From contig NZ_AP018288.1 in the NCBI RefSeq assembly GCF_002368335.1, positions 556,607 through 620,606 of the forward strand: a stretch of DNA of 64,000 nt, read 5' to 3'. The translations under genes were made by a program, and so were the position numbers. Source of the DNA: Nostoc sp. NIES-4103 (lineage in GTDB: Bacteria; Cyanobacteriota; Cyanobacteriia; Cyanobacteriales; Nostocaceae). This document shows positions 44,502 to 55,038 of this stretch, piece after piece; the stretch's first letter is position 1; each line of letters opens with the position of its first letter. Under the pieces are notes generated by a model. It had not been told where the DNA came from. It was given only the letters and a program-made list of their open reading frames with translations, and made no database searches.

Positions 44502-45257
44502 CTAACCGTAATTGACGATGCGAAAGCCATCACAAGGATAAATTCTGGTAATTCGGAAAATTTGGCGGGGTTGAAAACTATCAAGGGTACAAGTCCAAGT
44601 GATGGAAAAATCTAAGCGATGACGAAATAATAACTTAAGGCGCGATCGCAAAGCAGATAAAAGTACTCCCTGATAGCGAACGAGATGAAAGTCAAAATTC
44701 GTATCCTGAAGAAATAAATCTATATTCTCTGCTTTCAGGACAGTTTGACGCGTAATTGGCTCTAGAATAAAAATCATTCCATAGCGTCGAATATACTTAA
44801 CTTTTTCGCGATTTTTACCTATTTCTTGGCAAATGCCATAACCTAACAATAACAACCCTTCTTCATCAACTAAAGCTAAATTATTCCTGATTATCTGTTT
44901 ATTGATTTCCCGTTCTATATATTGAATATCTTTCTTGTGTAAATGCGAGAGTTTTTCTCTATCTAGATACTTTCGATATAAAGCATCAAGCAAAGTTGCT
45001 TCAGTTTCTTTCCAATAAAGCTGTGCTATACGAGATGGTGCATAAGTAGTTCTCAATACGCTTCCATCTCTTTTATTTTCATCTTTCCATAATTTAAATG
45101 GTTTATAAATAGGACGATTGAGAGGAAATTTTTCACGACTTGTATATTCTTGATTTACTGAAGTTAATTTAAAAAATGCAGCACGAACTGTTTGAGGGGT
45201 TAAAATTACTAAACGCCCATCACCTGCTAATGATAATTGCATTTGCACCATAAGCAA
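44502..45257 (-). CDS. Unknown protein, second gene of a pair
   Basis: 251 aa, basic and soluble: QLSLAGDGRLVILTPQTVRA, then a lysine-rich segment (SREKFPLNRPIYKPFKLWKD), then LDREKLSHLHKKDIQYIERE, and a hydrophobic-patterned C-terminal domain (NFDFHLVRYQGVLLSALRSR, QPRQIFRITRIYPCDGFRIV). No signal or membrane segment. I recognise no family. It follows the 241-aa gene by 24 bp, so the pair is cotranscribed. It lies next to the RNA-mimic locus but on the other strand; membership is unproven. Confidence 0.65.
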   Translation of the reverse strand: MLMVQMQLSLAGDGRLVILTPQTVRAAFFKLTSVNQEYTSREKFPLNRPIYKPFKLWKDENKRDGSVLRTTYAPSRIAQLYWKETEATLLDALYRKYLDREKLSHLHKKDIQYIEREINKQIIRNNLALVDEEGLLLLGYGICQEIGKNREKVKYIRRYGMIFILEPITRQTVLKAENIDLFLQDTNFDFHLVRYQGVLLSALRSRLKLLFRHRLDFSITWTCTLDSFQPRQIFRITRIYPCDGFRIVNYG

Positions 45258-45281
45258 TTCAATATTTATTTTGTTTAATTT

Positions 45282-46007
45282 TTAATCTTGATTTGGAAGT
45301 GATGGTAATTTATTAATAATTATTTGGCTGATTCTGTTTATAACATCATCAATAATCGGGTCATTTTCTCGACCTTTAGTATTTGCTTCATCAATAGCTA
45401 CTTGAATAGCCGTCCCTAAATCATCTATCATTTCGCCTAACTCATTCAGTAGTTTAATCTCTAGACCATAATCAATTTCTACTTTTTGAGTATAGTGACT
45501 GATGACTTTATAGTGTTCTTCATAGGTTCGTACTCTGGTACTCGAATCTTCTTCATAGGGAACGTATCGAGTTTCTTTTTCTTCGTGTTTTTGTTTGACA
45601 TGGACAAAGGCTGGACGATTATCAATTGTGGTATTGTAAATAAGTTTAGGATTTCGTCTAGGAAGTTTGCGGACTAATTCTGATAGAACAGTGTGGGCAC
45701 TTTGTAGGGCGCGTAATTGTGGTACAGTCAGTTCTACAGAAATTCCATACCAGTCAAAAGTTCCTGTATTATTAGAGTTTGCTTTTTGCCGTGCGCCGTG
45801 CTGACTAACTACATCTTTGACAATCTCTAAAACATGAAGACTAATTTCTTCAGGAGAATAATCTACATAGGTTTCTCGAATTTCGTCTTGCAGTTCGTCT
45901 TGAGCATTGTAATTACGATGGCGCACTTCTTGCGCCCTGATTTTCTCAATCCATGAGATTGCTTTGGCTAGTTCTCGTTTTTGTTTGGTAAATGTTGTTT
46001 GAACCAT
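45282..46007 (-). CDS. Unknown helical protein, first gene of a pair
   Basis: 241 aa, charged, mainly helical. It begins MVQTTFTKQKRELAKAISWI, then RHRNYNAQDELQDEIRETYV. A tail of regularly spaced hydrophobic residues follows (LEIKLLNELGEMIDDLGTAI, VINRISQIIINKLPSLPNQD). The middle has ISVELTVPQLRALQSAHTVL and RPAFVHVKQKHEEKETRYVP. The family is unknown. The upstream 1.2 kb has no gene, so its promoter lies there. Confidence 0.65.
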   Translation of the reverse strand: MVQTTFTKQKRELAKAISWIEKIRAQEVRHRNYNAQDELQDEIRETYVDYSPEEISLHVLEIVKDVVSQHGARQKANSNNTGTFDWYGISVELTVPQLRALQSAHTVLSELVRKLPRRNPKLIYNTTIDNRPAFVHVKQKHEEKETRYVPYEEDSSTRVRTYEEHYKVISHYTQKVEIDYGLEIKLLNELGEMIDDLGTAIQVAIDEANTKGRENDPIIDDVINRISQIIINKLPSLPNQD

Positions 46008-47230
46008 ATGAACAATTACTTAATATGAATATTGTTTATCAATGATTATTAGTAAAATGTATTTACAAAGGACAAATGACAAATGACAAATGACAGTTAA
46101 AAGAAAGGTCTTGCTTTATATCTAGACACGAGATATTTCTCTAGTATTACTACTATAGTACTGAAAGGCTTAACGATCGCGATCGAGGAGACTTTGCCAC
46201 CAAGACGTTCGCCAGTCATTTTTACCCATCGCTGGGAAATTTGAAAATCCAGAGGACTTCTCTTTATCCAAGTGCCTACTTTCTTTTTTCCAAATTACGC
46301 GAAAATCAATAAAAATAACTAACATCCTACGAACATCTTCCTAAAAGTGACTCTCTGAGTTACTAAAACCTCCCTGAAATCTTCAATGAAAACTTCAGCT
46401 AAACTCACCATACAGATTGATTCTCCGCACTTACGACCTTTTAAGGTAGTCGCTCCCCTAATGATTTCATATAATGTATGACGCCGCCACGCCAAAATAA
46501 TGGGAATTGAAAATAGACATTTTGCAGGGAATCCATAGAATTCAAGAGAATTCTGATTATGAATTTAAGAGTTCTTGAGAGAATTTGTCCGTGCCTGTAT
46601 CACATAATGTTTGGAAGCACATTATTTCTGACTGGACAACGGATGAAAGCCTTCCTCCCTCTCTGATATTTCTTTTTGGAAATATGAGAAGTTTACGACC
46701 CCGACGAACATCTCAGGTTTTACCCCTCCCCGGACATTTTAGGCTACTTCCACATTAGTTTTTCGAGAACCTTTTCCTATTCTCTACTTGTCTGGCGGAA
46801 CGTTTTGTCATAAATTATATGGCGTTTTTTCTTGGTTATTGAACAACTTAGGAATTTTTACTAAGATGTTAATTCTATAACCTTGAACGAGATTTTTATT
46901 CGTAAAGAGATAATACTTTACTTTTCAGAAAGCTTAACCTTTCCTGCAACAACTCAAAACTAGTTTGAGTCATTACAATATTCATTAAACTCTAATAAAT
47001 ATCATTTTGTCCACTTTGTTTAATCTTCTTTATCTTCATACAGCGATTAGGGGTTTAACAAGTACAGCTTATTTGTGGCATCCTACTTAACTTTTGTAAA
47101 CAAGTATTGAATTTTTGATCAAAGTAAAAATTTTCATGAGATTTATCTATGGAATAGTGATGAATGCCGAGTCAAACAGAATAGAGTCGCAGCAAAAAGG
47201 GCAAACAACCTTGCCACTACAAATTAGAAA
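46008..47230. other. 1.2-kb region without recognisable genes
   Basis: Contains AATGACAAATGACA heptamers (about 46072-46095), a HIP1-like CGATCGCGATCG, and otherwise unique A/T-rich sequence. No open frame with family features, RNA gene or long inverted repeat was seen on either strand. It could hold a decayed gene or regulatory sequence of the flanking genes. Confidence 0.5.
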
Positions 47231-50200
47231 TTAGAAAACAAAATTGTCAGCATTGGCTAAGGTATTTGACGATACATCCAATACCGTCAACAAACTCGTC
47301 GCTACAGCCCGACCAGTTAAGCTATCTGGGTCAATCAGGACAGTGGTATTATTGCCCTGAGACCTAAAACCTAAGTAACCTTGTGCAGTTGCAGTTTCAT
47401 AATTGAGACCGCCTAAGTTAAAACTGGCAAATAAATCAGTCAAAACAATCTTGTCCGCACTAGGTGAAAAATCAGTAATTGTGTCTCTGGCATCGCGGAT
47501 ACTCGTATAGACAAACAAGTCATTGCCAGCACCACCAGTGAGAACATCCCTACCAGTGCCACCAATGAGTATGTCATCACCAGCACCACCAGAAAGATCA
47601 TCATTACCACCGTTGCCATCAATAATGTTGTTGCTGCTTGTTCCTGTAAGGACATCTCTGCCTTTAGTTCCGGTGAAATTGAGTGCAGTGACTGTTAAAT
47701 CAAAGCTTTCACTCACACTTGCATTGCTGCTATCAGTAGCAATAACTTTTAGGCTAATGATGCCCACATCTATATCATCTGGTGTGCCGCTAAAGGTGCG
47801 GGTGTCAGCGTTGAAGGCTAGCCAGTCGGGTAAGGGGCTATCATCAACTAGGGTTGCAGTGTAGGTTAAGGTGTCACCTGCATCGACATCACTAAAGGTA
47901 TCTGCATCAAAGGAGAAACTGAAAGCATTGTTTTCAGTGGTGGTGATGTCTGCAATGGCATTGGCAACAATGGGGGCATCATTGACTGACTTGACGTTGA
48001 GGTTAAAAGTACCATCAATACTGCCGCCATTACCATCACTGACGGTAAAGAAGAAGCTGTCAGTGCCGTTGTAATTGGCATTGGGGGTGTAGATGAAATA
48101 GTCGTCATCAGTGACGCTGGGTGTACCGTTGTCGTTAAGCGTCAGTGTGCCATTGCTGGGGTTAGTGAAGTTTGTGATGCTTAGGCGATCGCCCTCTGCA
48201 TCTGTGTATCCACGTAGGATATTGTTAGCAAGGATGTTAACGGTAGTATCTTCGTTGCTAGTAGCCCCAGTTCCAAAGCCAAAGATAATGTAGTGCTTTA
48301 GCACAGCTGTGCCGAGAATTATATCGCCAAAGCCGTCGCTATTGAAGTCTCCTACACTACCTACAAAGTCGCCTAAAAATTCACCCGCATCAATGCCATT
48401 AATCACGAAGCCGTTGTTACCGTCTAGGGATGATAAGTCGAGGCTGGCGCTAAAGCCACTACTACTGCCAAACACCACATAGCTCTGTCCAGCATATAAC
48501 TGTCCGTTGCGAGAAGCACCTGTTGCCGCAATAATCAGGTCATCAATGCCGTCGCCATTGATGTCTCCTGCATTGTTGACTCTGATGACGCCAAAACCGT
48601 CACCCGCATTAATGCCGTTAATCACAAAGCCATTGCTACCATCCAAAGATGATAAGTCGAGGCTGGCGCTAAAGCCGCTGCGACTGCCAAATACTACGTA
48701 GCTTTCCCCGGCATTTTCCTGTCCGTTGGGGTCAGCAAAGCGTGCCCCGATAATCAGGTCGTCGATACCGTCGCCATTGATGTCCCCCGCATTGCTGACG
48801 GAGCCGCCTGAGTAGTCACCCGCATTAATGCCATTAATCACAAAGCCGTTGCTACCATCCAAAGATGATAAGTCGAGGCTGGCGCTAAAGCCGCTAGTAC
48901 TGCCAAATACTACGTAGCTTTCCCCGGCATTTTCCTGTCCGCTGGGGTCGGCACCATATGCCCCGATAATCAAGTCGTCGATGCCGTCACCGTTGATATC
49001 TCCTGCACCACTGACAAAGAAGCCTAATCTGTCACCTGCATCAATACCATTAATTACAAAGCCGTTGCTGCCGTTTAGGGATGATAAGTTAAGGCTGGCA
49101 CTAAGTCCTGTACTGCTGCCAAACACTACATAGCTCTGCCCAGCATTTTCCTCTCCGTTGGGGTCAGCAAAGCGTGCCCCGATAATCAGGTCGTCGAAGC
49201 CATCGCCGTTAATGTCCCCCGCACTGCTGATGAAAGTGCCTGCGTCCTGAATTACAAAGCCATTGCTGCCATCCAAGGATAAGACGTTGAAGGTAGCACC
49301 AAAGCTGCTGCTGCCAAACACGATATAGGTCTGCCCTGCATCATACTCACCGTATATCGCCAAGGAACCGACTGTCCCAATAATCAAGTCGTCGAAGCCG
49401 TCGCCGTTAATGTCTCCTGCACTGCTGACGAAGTTGCCTAAGCCTTCATCTGCATTAATGCCGTTGATCACAAAGCCGTTGCTACCATCAAGTGAAGATA
49501 GTATGTTTAGGTCGAAACTGGCACTAAAGCTACTGCTGCGGCTACCAAACACCACATAACCCTTGCCGTCAAAGACTGACCCGAAAATCAGATCGTCAAT
49601 GCCGTCGCCGTTAATGTCACCGGCATTTCTGACAGAGGTATTTAGATTACCCTGGCTATCAAAACCGTTAATTACAAAACCGTTGCTGCCGTCTAGGGAT
49701 GATACGTTGAGAACTGAAATAAGTGTGGGTGCGTCATTAATTCCGTTGATAGTCAAGTTGACGCTAGCTGTACTAGTAAAGCTACCATCGCTAACAGTGT
49801 AGGTGAAGCTGTCGCTGCTGCTTTCACCCACAGCCAAAGTGTCAAATTGACCATTAGAATTGTAAGTGAAAGTGCCATCACCATTAAGAGTGAGTAAAGC
49901 GCCCGAACTCAAAGTAATGGGAATGCCAACAGTGACTGTATTACTATTGACAGCCGTCACTGTCAGAGAATCATTATCCGGGTTGCTGTCGTTGGCTAAG
50001 ACAGAAATGTTAACAGCGGTGTCTTCGTCAGTTGTAACTGTGTCATTCACTGCCACTGGAGGTTCATCAATAGACCCAGTAGCAAAACCAAAGATGACGT
50101 AGCTCTGTCCGGCATTTTCCCGTCCGTTAGGGTCGGCAAAGGATGCCCCAAAAATCAGGTCGTCAAAGCCGTCGCCGTTGATGTCCCCTGCACTCCTGAC

Positions 50201-52012
50201 AGAGGAGTTGGCGTTGATACCGTTGATCGCAAAGCCATTTCTACCGTCTAGCAAAGATAGATCGAAGTTAGCACTAAAGCCACTGCTCTTGCCAAATAAC
50301 ACGTAGAAAAACTGTTGTCCACCAGCTTCCTCAATAATCAAGTCATCGAAGCCATCGCCGTTAAAGTCCCCTGCACTGCTGACGGAATCACCCAATAAGC
50401 CATAGTCATTAATACCGTTAATCGCAAAACCATTGCTGCCATCCAGAGACGATGGGTTGAGGCTGGCACTAAAGCCATCACTCTTGCCAAACACCACGTA
50501 GGCTGCCCCACCATAGAAGGCGTTGCCGAAGTTCCTTCTTGCCCCGATAATGAGGTCGTCGAAGCCATCACCATTAATATCTCCTGCACTACTATAGGTT
50601 GGACTTGAGTCCTCACCTCCAGAGATACCTCTAAACACGAAGCCATTGCTGCCGTCCAAGGTCGGTAGGTCGAGAGTAGCACCAAAGCCCTCACTCTTGC
50701 TAAAGACTACGTAAATATTCTGAGAACCATTTCCTACAATAATCAGGTCGTCCAAGCCGTCGCCGTTAATATCCCCTGCACTACCGAAATTTCTGCTGGA
50801 ATAGCTAAATGGTTCGGGGCCGTTGATTACAAAGCCGTTGCTGCCGTCCAAGGACGATAAATCGAAGCTGGCACTAAAACCACTAGTGTTGCCAAAGACT
50901 ATGTAGCCTTCCCCAGCTCTTTCCACACCATTACTGGGGTAGGCAACCGATGCCACAATAATCAGGTCATCTATGCCGTCGCCGTTGACATCTCCGGCAC
51001 TGCCGACGGAGGAGCCTGATAAGTCATAGGCATCAACACCGTTTAGTACGAAACCATTGTTACCGTCTAAAGACGATAAATTGAGGCTGGCACTAAAACC
51101 TGTGCTACTGCCAAATACTACGTAGCTCTCACCAGCCCTATCCTTTCCGTTGGGGTCGGCATATCGTGCCCCAATAATCAGGTCGTCGATGCCGTCGCCG
51201 TTGATATCCCCCGCATTACTGACAAAGACGCCTGAGCGATCGCCTGCATCAATGCCTTTGAGTACGAAGCCGTTGCTGCCATCCAAGGACGATAAGTCGA
51301 GGCTGGCGCTAAAGCCGCTACTGTTGCCAAATATTACGTAGCTCTCCCCAGGACTAGACTGTCCGTAACCACTGGGTGCCCCAATAATCAAGTCGTCGAT
51401 GCCGTCGCCGTTGATGTCTCCTGCACCACTGACGGAGCGGCCTGAATAGTCACCAGCATCAATGCCGTTAATTACGAAACCATCCAGGTCAGAGAGGTTA
51501 AATATTACTGAATTGGCAGATTGATTGGTGAGGGTGAGGGTTGTGGTAGCCACCGTACTGGTGTTGGATTCAGCTTCGCCATCATCGACGATAAATTGAA
51601 TAGTGCGGGGGGCTATAGTTGTTACTAAAGGGGCAGTATTGTTGTAAGTAATCGAACGCAATACTTGCTCGTAATTGGCTATTGTATCCGTCCCCGTCAG
51701 GCTGAGAATACCTGTTAGTGTACTTGAGTCGTAATTATAGCTAGCAGTGATACTCGTGCCAGTAGTATCAGCGTTTAGGGACTCGGCTGCACCTTCAAAA
51801 ACAGGGTCGATAGTAATAGTTACTCCCACTAAAGTGCTACTGTTGGCGTCTGTCAAGGTGAAGTCGCTATCAACAATAGAGACTGGAGTGCCGCGATAAA
51901 AGGTAGTGGCAAAATCAATACCAGCCTCATCGCTGCCATTTAAGTCTACTTGGGGAGCGGCATTGGGAATGCTGTCATCCAGATCAGAGAGATTAAAGAC
52001 TACATCAGCCAT
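47231..52012 (-). CDS. Giant FG-GAP/calcium-binding surface protein
   Basis: 1593 aa, acidic, cysteine-poor. Seven FG-GAP/integrin-alpha-like repeats (about 170-650; each with AGDINGDGIDDLIIGA-type Ca loops) are followed by a VCBS/tandem-95-like domain (NDTVTTDEDTAVNISVLAND), seven more FG-GAP repeats (about 780-1240), two Ig/cadherin-like domains (SVNDAPIVANAIADITTTEN) and C-terminal RTX nonapeptides (GGNDDLSGGAGDDILIGGTG, GGAGNDLFVY). There is no N-terminal signal; the RTX tail plus final helix fits type I secretion. It may serve adhesion or calcium-dependent matrix assembly. No transporter genes are adjacent. Confidence 0.88.
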   Translation of the reverse strand: MADVVFNLSDLDDSIPNAAPQVDLNGSDEAGIDFATTFYRGTPVSIVDSDFTLTDANSSTLVGVTITIDPVFEGAAESLNADTTGTSITASYNYDSSTLTGILSLTGTDTIANYEQVLRSITYNNTAPLVTTIAPRTIQFIVDDGEAESNTSTVATTTLTLTNQSANSVIFNLSDLDGFVINGIDAGDYSGRSVSGAGDINGDGIDDLIIGAPSGYGQSSPGESYVIFGNSSGFSASLDLSSLDGSNGFVLKGIDAGDRSGVFVSNAGDINGDGIDDLIIGARYADPNGKDRAGESYVVFGSSTGFSASLNLSSLDGNNGFVLNGVDAYDLSGSSVGSAGDVNGDGIDDLIIVASVAYPSNGVERAGEGYIVFGNTSGFSASFDLSSLDGSNGFVINGPEPFSYSSRNFGSAGDINGDGLDDLIIVGNGSQNIYVVFSKSEGFGATLDLPTLDGSNGFVFRGISGGEDSSPTYSSAGDINGDGFDDLIIGARRNFGNAFYGGAAYVVFGKSDGFSASLNPSSLDGSNGFAINGINDYGLLGDSVSSAGDFNGDGFDDLIIEEAGGQQFFYVLFGKSSGFSANFDLSLLDGRNGFAINGINANSSVRSAGDINGDGFDDLIFGASFADPNGRENAGQSYVIFGFATGSIDEPPVAVNDTVTTDEDTAVNISVLANDSNPDNDSLTVTAVNSNTVTVGIPITLSSGALLTLNGDGTFTYNSNGQFDTLAVGESSSDSFTYTVSDGSFTSTASVNLTINGINDAPTLISVLNVSSLDGSNGFVINGFDSQGNLNTSVRNAGDINGDGIDDLIFGSVFDGKGYVVFGSRSSSFSASFDLNILSSLDGSNGFVINGINADEGLGNFVSSAGDINGDGFDDLIIGTVGSLAIYGEYDAGQTYIVFGSSSFGATFNVLSLDGSNGFVIQDAGTFISSAGDINGDGFDDLIIGARFADPNGEENAGQSYVVFGSSTGLSASLNLSSLNGSNGFVINGIDAGDRLGFFVSGAGDINGDGIDDLIIGAYGADPSGQENAGESYVVFGSTSGFSASLDLSSLDGSNGFVINGINAGDYSGGSVSNAGDINGDGIDDLIIGARFADPNGQENAGESYVVFGSRSGFSASLDLSSLDGSNGFVINGINAGDGFGVIRVNNAGDINGDGIDDLIIAATGASRNGQLYAGQSYVVFGSSSGFSASLDLSSLDGNNGFVINGIDAGEFLGDFVGSVGDFNSDGFGDIILGTAVLKHYIIFGFGTGATSNEDTTVNILANNILRGYTDAEGDRLSITNFTNPSNGTLTLNDNGTPSVTDDDYFIYTPNANYNGTDSFFFTVSDGNGGSIDGTFNLNVKSVNDAPIVANAIADITTTENNAFSFSFDADTFSDVDAGDTLTYTATLVDDSPLPDWLAFNADTRTFSGTPDDIDVGIISLKVIATDSSNASVSESFDLTVTALNFTGTKGRDVLTGTSSNNIIDGNGGNDDLSGGAGDDILIGGTGRDVLTGGAGNDLFVYTSIRDARDTITDFSPSADKIVLTDLFASFNLGGLNYETATAQGYLGFRSQGNNTTVLIDPDSLTGRAVATSLLTVLDVSSNTLANADNFVF

Positions 52013-52552
52013 CTTTGTTGAATCTCCAAGTGATTTTGCACATGTTCAGTGTCAGATTTTGCAATGGTCAAAAGGCTTGAAATACTATGTCTTTACAGAC
52101 TTGAATCATTTCTCATTCCACTGTCACCATCTGCCGAATTTCGTCAAAAGCAAAACTTGATCGCCATAGGACAACACACCTGTGGCATTACTACTACCAT
52201 GTTGTATAACTCCAGCACCACCCCCTCTAGCCTTAAACTATGAACAATATCGCCACAGAACTTAGTGGGGTAAAGGGAAATGGGGAAAGGAAAAGGTTTT
52301 TAGCGAGACTTAAACATTTTTGGGGTAGAAACAAGCCTCAAATCCATACAGGACAAAGAAAATACACCCCTTGTTCAAAAAAGCTTGAAACCCAGATATA
52401 TCAAAAAAATAACCAAATCGATGTCAAAGTCTTTCTGTATATACATTTGAGTGTTTTTTCTGGTCAGTTTTTGTCTAAGTCCCATTAATTCCTTTCCCCT
52501 TTCCCCTTTCTTTAGACCTTACCCAACAATTTTGGGTTGGCAGACCACTGGG
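52013..52552. other. Intergenic region between the FG-GAP gene and the symporter
   Basis: A minus-strand promoter region for the giant protein is expected here but none is obvious. The short plus-strand frames lack ribosome-binding sites and family features. A CCTTTCCCCTTTCCC tract lies at about 52490-52510. Confidence 0.5.
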
Positions 52553-54208
52553 TTATTGTTCAATATTTGGGCTGCGTAGGTCTTCTACCAGCGCTTGGAC
52601 TTCTAGGGGAGGGGGTGGGGTGAGGCGAGAAACTACTAGGGTAACTATGAGGTTAATCACCATACCTAAAGTGCCAATTCCTTCTGGAGAAACCCCAAAA
52701 AACCAAGGTTGCATACCTCCAAACTTGACACCGATAATGTAAATTATCGTAAAAATTAAACCCGTCAACATGCCAGCGATCGCACCTTGAGCATTGGTGC
52801 GTTTGTCGAAAATCCCCAAGAAAATCACGGGAAAGAAGCTAGCGGCTGCTAAACCAAAGGCAAAGGCTACTACTTCGCTGACAAATCCTGGTGGATTTAC
52901 CCCAAAGTATCCCGCCAGCACTACGGAAAGTCCAATCATGACGCGCCCAACAAACACGCGTCTTTGTTCTGAAGCACTTGAATCGACTATCCGGTAGTAG
53001 ACATCGTGGGCGACAGAACTGGAGATTACCAGTAACAAACCCGATGCTGTAGACAATGCAGCCGCTAACCCGCCAGCTGCTACCAGTCCAATCACCCAAG
53101 GAGCAAGTTTAGCCACTTCTGGGGTGGAAAGCACAATAATATCTCGGTCAATTGTAATTTCACTGGTTTCTTTATTTGGAGTTAACTGAAGCCGCCCATC
53201 TTTATTTTTGTCATCGAAGGCCAGCAATTTAGTTTTTTCCCACTTGTTAGCCCAGTCTAATTGCTGCACCTCTGCAATCGTTTGATTGTGCAGAGAATCA
53301 ATCAAGTTATAACGGGCAAACATGGAAAGAGCAGGAGCAGTGGTATAAAGAATAGCAATAAATAACAATGCCCAACCAGCAGAGAAACGAGCAGCACGTA
53401 CATTGGGTACTGTGTAAAATCTGACTATAATATGGGGCAAACCAGCCGTACCTACCATCAGGGCTATGGTAGTGAACAAAACATCTATCATTGACTTATT
53501 GACAAATGGCTGAGTATACTCCTTAAACCCTAATTCAACTTGGATTTGATTGAGCTTACTAGCAATATCACTAAAAGTAAATGCGAGTTGCGGGATAGGA
53601 TTACCTGTCAGCTTCCAGGCGATCGCGATCGCTGGAATTAAGTAAGCTACAATCAATACAGCGTATTGTGCTACTTGCGTCCAGGTGATGCCTTTCATAC
53701 CTCCCAGTACTGCAAAAAAGGCTACAATCACCATACCGATGATCACGCCTGTATTGATGTCTACTTGCAAAAAGCGGCTAAAAACAATACCGACACCCCG
53801 CATTTGCCCAGCAACGTAGGTAAGAGAAATGAAAATAGCTGCAACCACCGCTACTAAACGAGCAATGTTAGAGTTGTAGCGATCGCCTACAAAATCAGGC
53901 ACCGTATACTTACCAAATTTTCGCAAATAAGGAGCCAAAAGCAATGCTAGTAGTACATAACCACCAGTCCAACCCATCAAATAAATAGAACCGTCGTAAC
54001 CCAAAAAAGAAATCAGCCCCGCCATAGAAATAAACGAGGCTGCGGACATCCAGTCAGCGGCGGTAGCTGCACCATTAGCAATTGAGGGTATTCCCTGACC
54101 TGCTACGAAGAAGTCTTTAGTATTTTCGACTCGCGATTGCCAACCAATGTAAATGTAAAGGAGGAAAGAGAGTCCAACCAATATAATTGTCCAAATTTCA
54201 ACTGACAC
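52553..54208 (-). CDS. Sodium:solute symporter family transporter (VC_2705-type)
   Basis: 551 aa with about 13 membrane helices, SSS family: GNGAATAADWMSAASFISMA-like N-terminal helix, SFLGYDGSIYLMGWTGGYVL, the GGMKGITWTQVAQYAVLIVA signature and a late GLAAASFFPVIFLGIF. A polar loop (about 325-350) contains DDKNKDGRLQLTPN, with the spacing of an EF-hand-like calcium loop. It is paired with the DUF4212 small subunit 9 bp upstream, the usual two-gene arrangement. The substrate (acetate/monocarboxylate-like) is a guess from the family. Confidence 0.92.
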   Translation of the reverse strand: MSVEIWTIILVGLSFLLYIYIGWQSRVENTKDFFVAGQGIPSIANGAATAADWMSAASFISMAGLISFLGYDGSIYLMGWTGGYVLLALLLAPYLRKFGKYTVPDFVGDRYNSNIARLVAVVAAIFISLTYVAGQMRGVGIVFSRFLQVDINTGVIIGMVIVAFFAVLGGMKGITWTQVAQYAVLIVAYLIPAIAIAWKLTGNPIPQLAFTFSDIASKLNQIQVELGFKEYTQPFVNKSMIDVLFTTIALMVGTAGLPHIIVRFYTVPNVRAARFSAGWALLFIAILYTTAPALSMFARYNLIDSLHNQTIAEVQQLDWANKWEKTKLLAFDDKNKDGRLQLTPNKETSEITIDRDIIVLSTPEVAKLAPWVIGLVAAGGLAAALSTASGLLLVISSSVAHDVYYRIVDSSASEQRRVFVGRVMIGLSVVLAGYFGVNPPGFVSEVVAFAFGLAAASFFPVIFLGIFDKRTNAQGAIAGMLTGLIFTIIYIIGVKFGGMQPWFFGVSPEGIGTLGMVINLIVTLVVSRLTPPPPLEVQALVEDLRSPNIEQ

Positions 54209-54217
54209 GGTTGTTCC

Positions 54218-54472
54218 TCACTTTTTGTTATTATATTTGCGGTCTAATTTGTCCATTTGAAAGGCATAAATGAAAATCAATCCCACAAATATGACGATTG
54301 ATCCTTGCTGCGCCATCCAAAAACCCAAAGGTACGCCGAAAAAACGTACATTATTTAATGGTTGAACTAGCAAAATGCTGAAAACTAGGGAAACCAGTCC
54401 CCAAACAATTAAAAGATTACGAATTAAAGCCGTATTAGCACGCCAATAAGAGTGGCGCTGATGTTCATCCAT
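54218..54472 (-). CDS. DUF4212 small membrane subunit of the symporter
   Basis: 84 aa with two hydrophobic helices (LLIVWGLVSLVFSILLVQPL; IVIFVGLIFIYAFQMD) and the family-typical YWRANTALIRNLL start and FGVPLGFWMAQQGS middle. DUF4212 proteins sit immediately upstream of VC_2705-type symporters; here the gap is 9 bp, so they are cotranscribed and probably complexed. It is the first gene of the operon. Confidence 0.92.
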   Translation of the reverse strand: MDEHQRHSYWRANTALIRNLLIVWGLVSLVFSILLVQPLNNVRFFGVPLGFWMAQQGSIVIFVGLIFIYAFQMDKLDRKYNNKK

Positions 54473-55038
54473 TGTTGTTTATAGTAAGTGCATCAAAAAT
54501 AATACCAAGAAGCTGCTATTCTACCGCCTAATTACTGTGTATTTTTTTTAATTGTTCGAAAAATATGATCAGACTATTGGTAACAAAAATTACTTGTCAG
54601 ATATTGAACCCAAACTCACGATGCAAAAGTATAGGTTTGATGGCGTGGCTGAATAGAAGGTTGAAATGAATAAATGGGCTAAATTAAGATTCTTAATCTC
54701 TGCGTCCAGAGCGTTTGAAGCGTTGAGGTAAAATTCATCGCCGGATTCACCAACCCCAGTTTTATAAATCTTATTTCTGCAAATTCAAATCAGTAGCTAT
54801 GCAAACATGGCTTGATGACTGTTCTCAGTTCTAAATTTTTGAGGAGGCAGGATAAATATTATTTTAAATATGAGTTTTTTAACAATTTATATTAACACTG
54901 AATTTATATAATTATTATATTTTTAATAAAAAATTCAATCTTTTTTGAAAATAAATATAATTCTTCAGTAATCTTAACATTGTAAATAATATGTATGCTT
55001 AGTTAGCTTGAACATAGAATTTTGGTGACAAGATTACT
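54473..55038. other. Divergent promoter region, A/T-rich
   Basis: Lies between the symporter operon (minus) and the PAS kinase (plus). Strongly A/T-rich between 54840 and 54990. I see no gene or RNA. A short GC-rich patch (about 54690-54760) has no clear feature. Confidence 0.5.

Noticed and set aside
52240..52488. 82-codon plus-strand frame
   Set aside because: No ribosome-binding site, unremarkable composition, ends in intergenic sequence; not supported.
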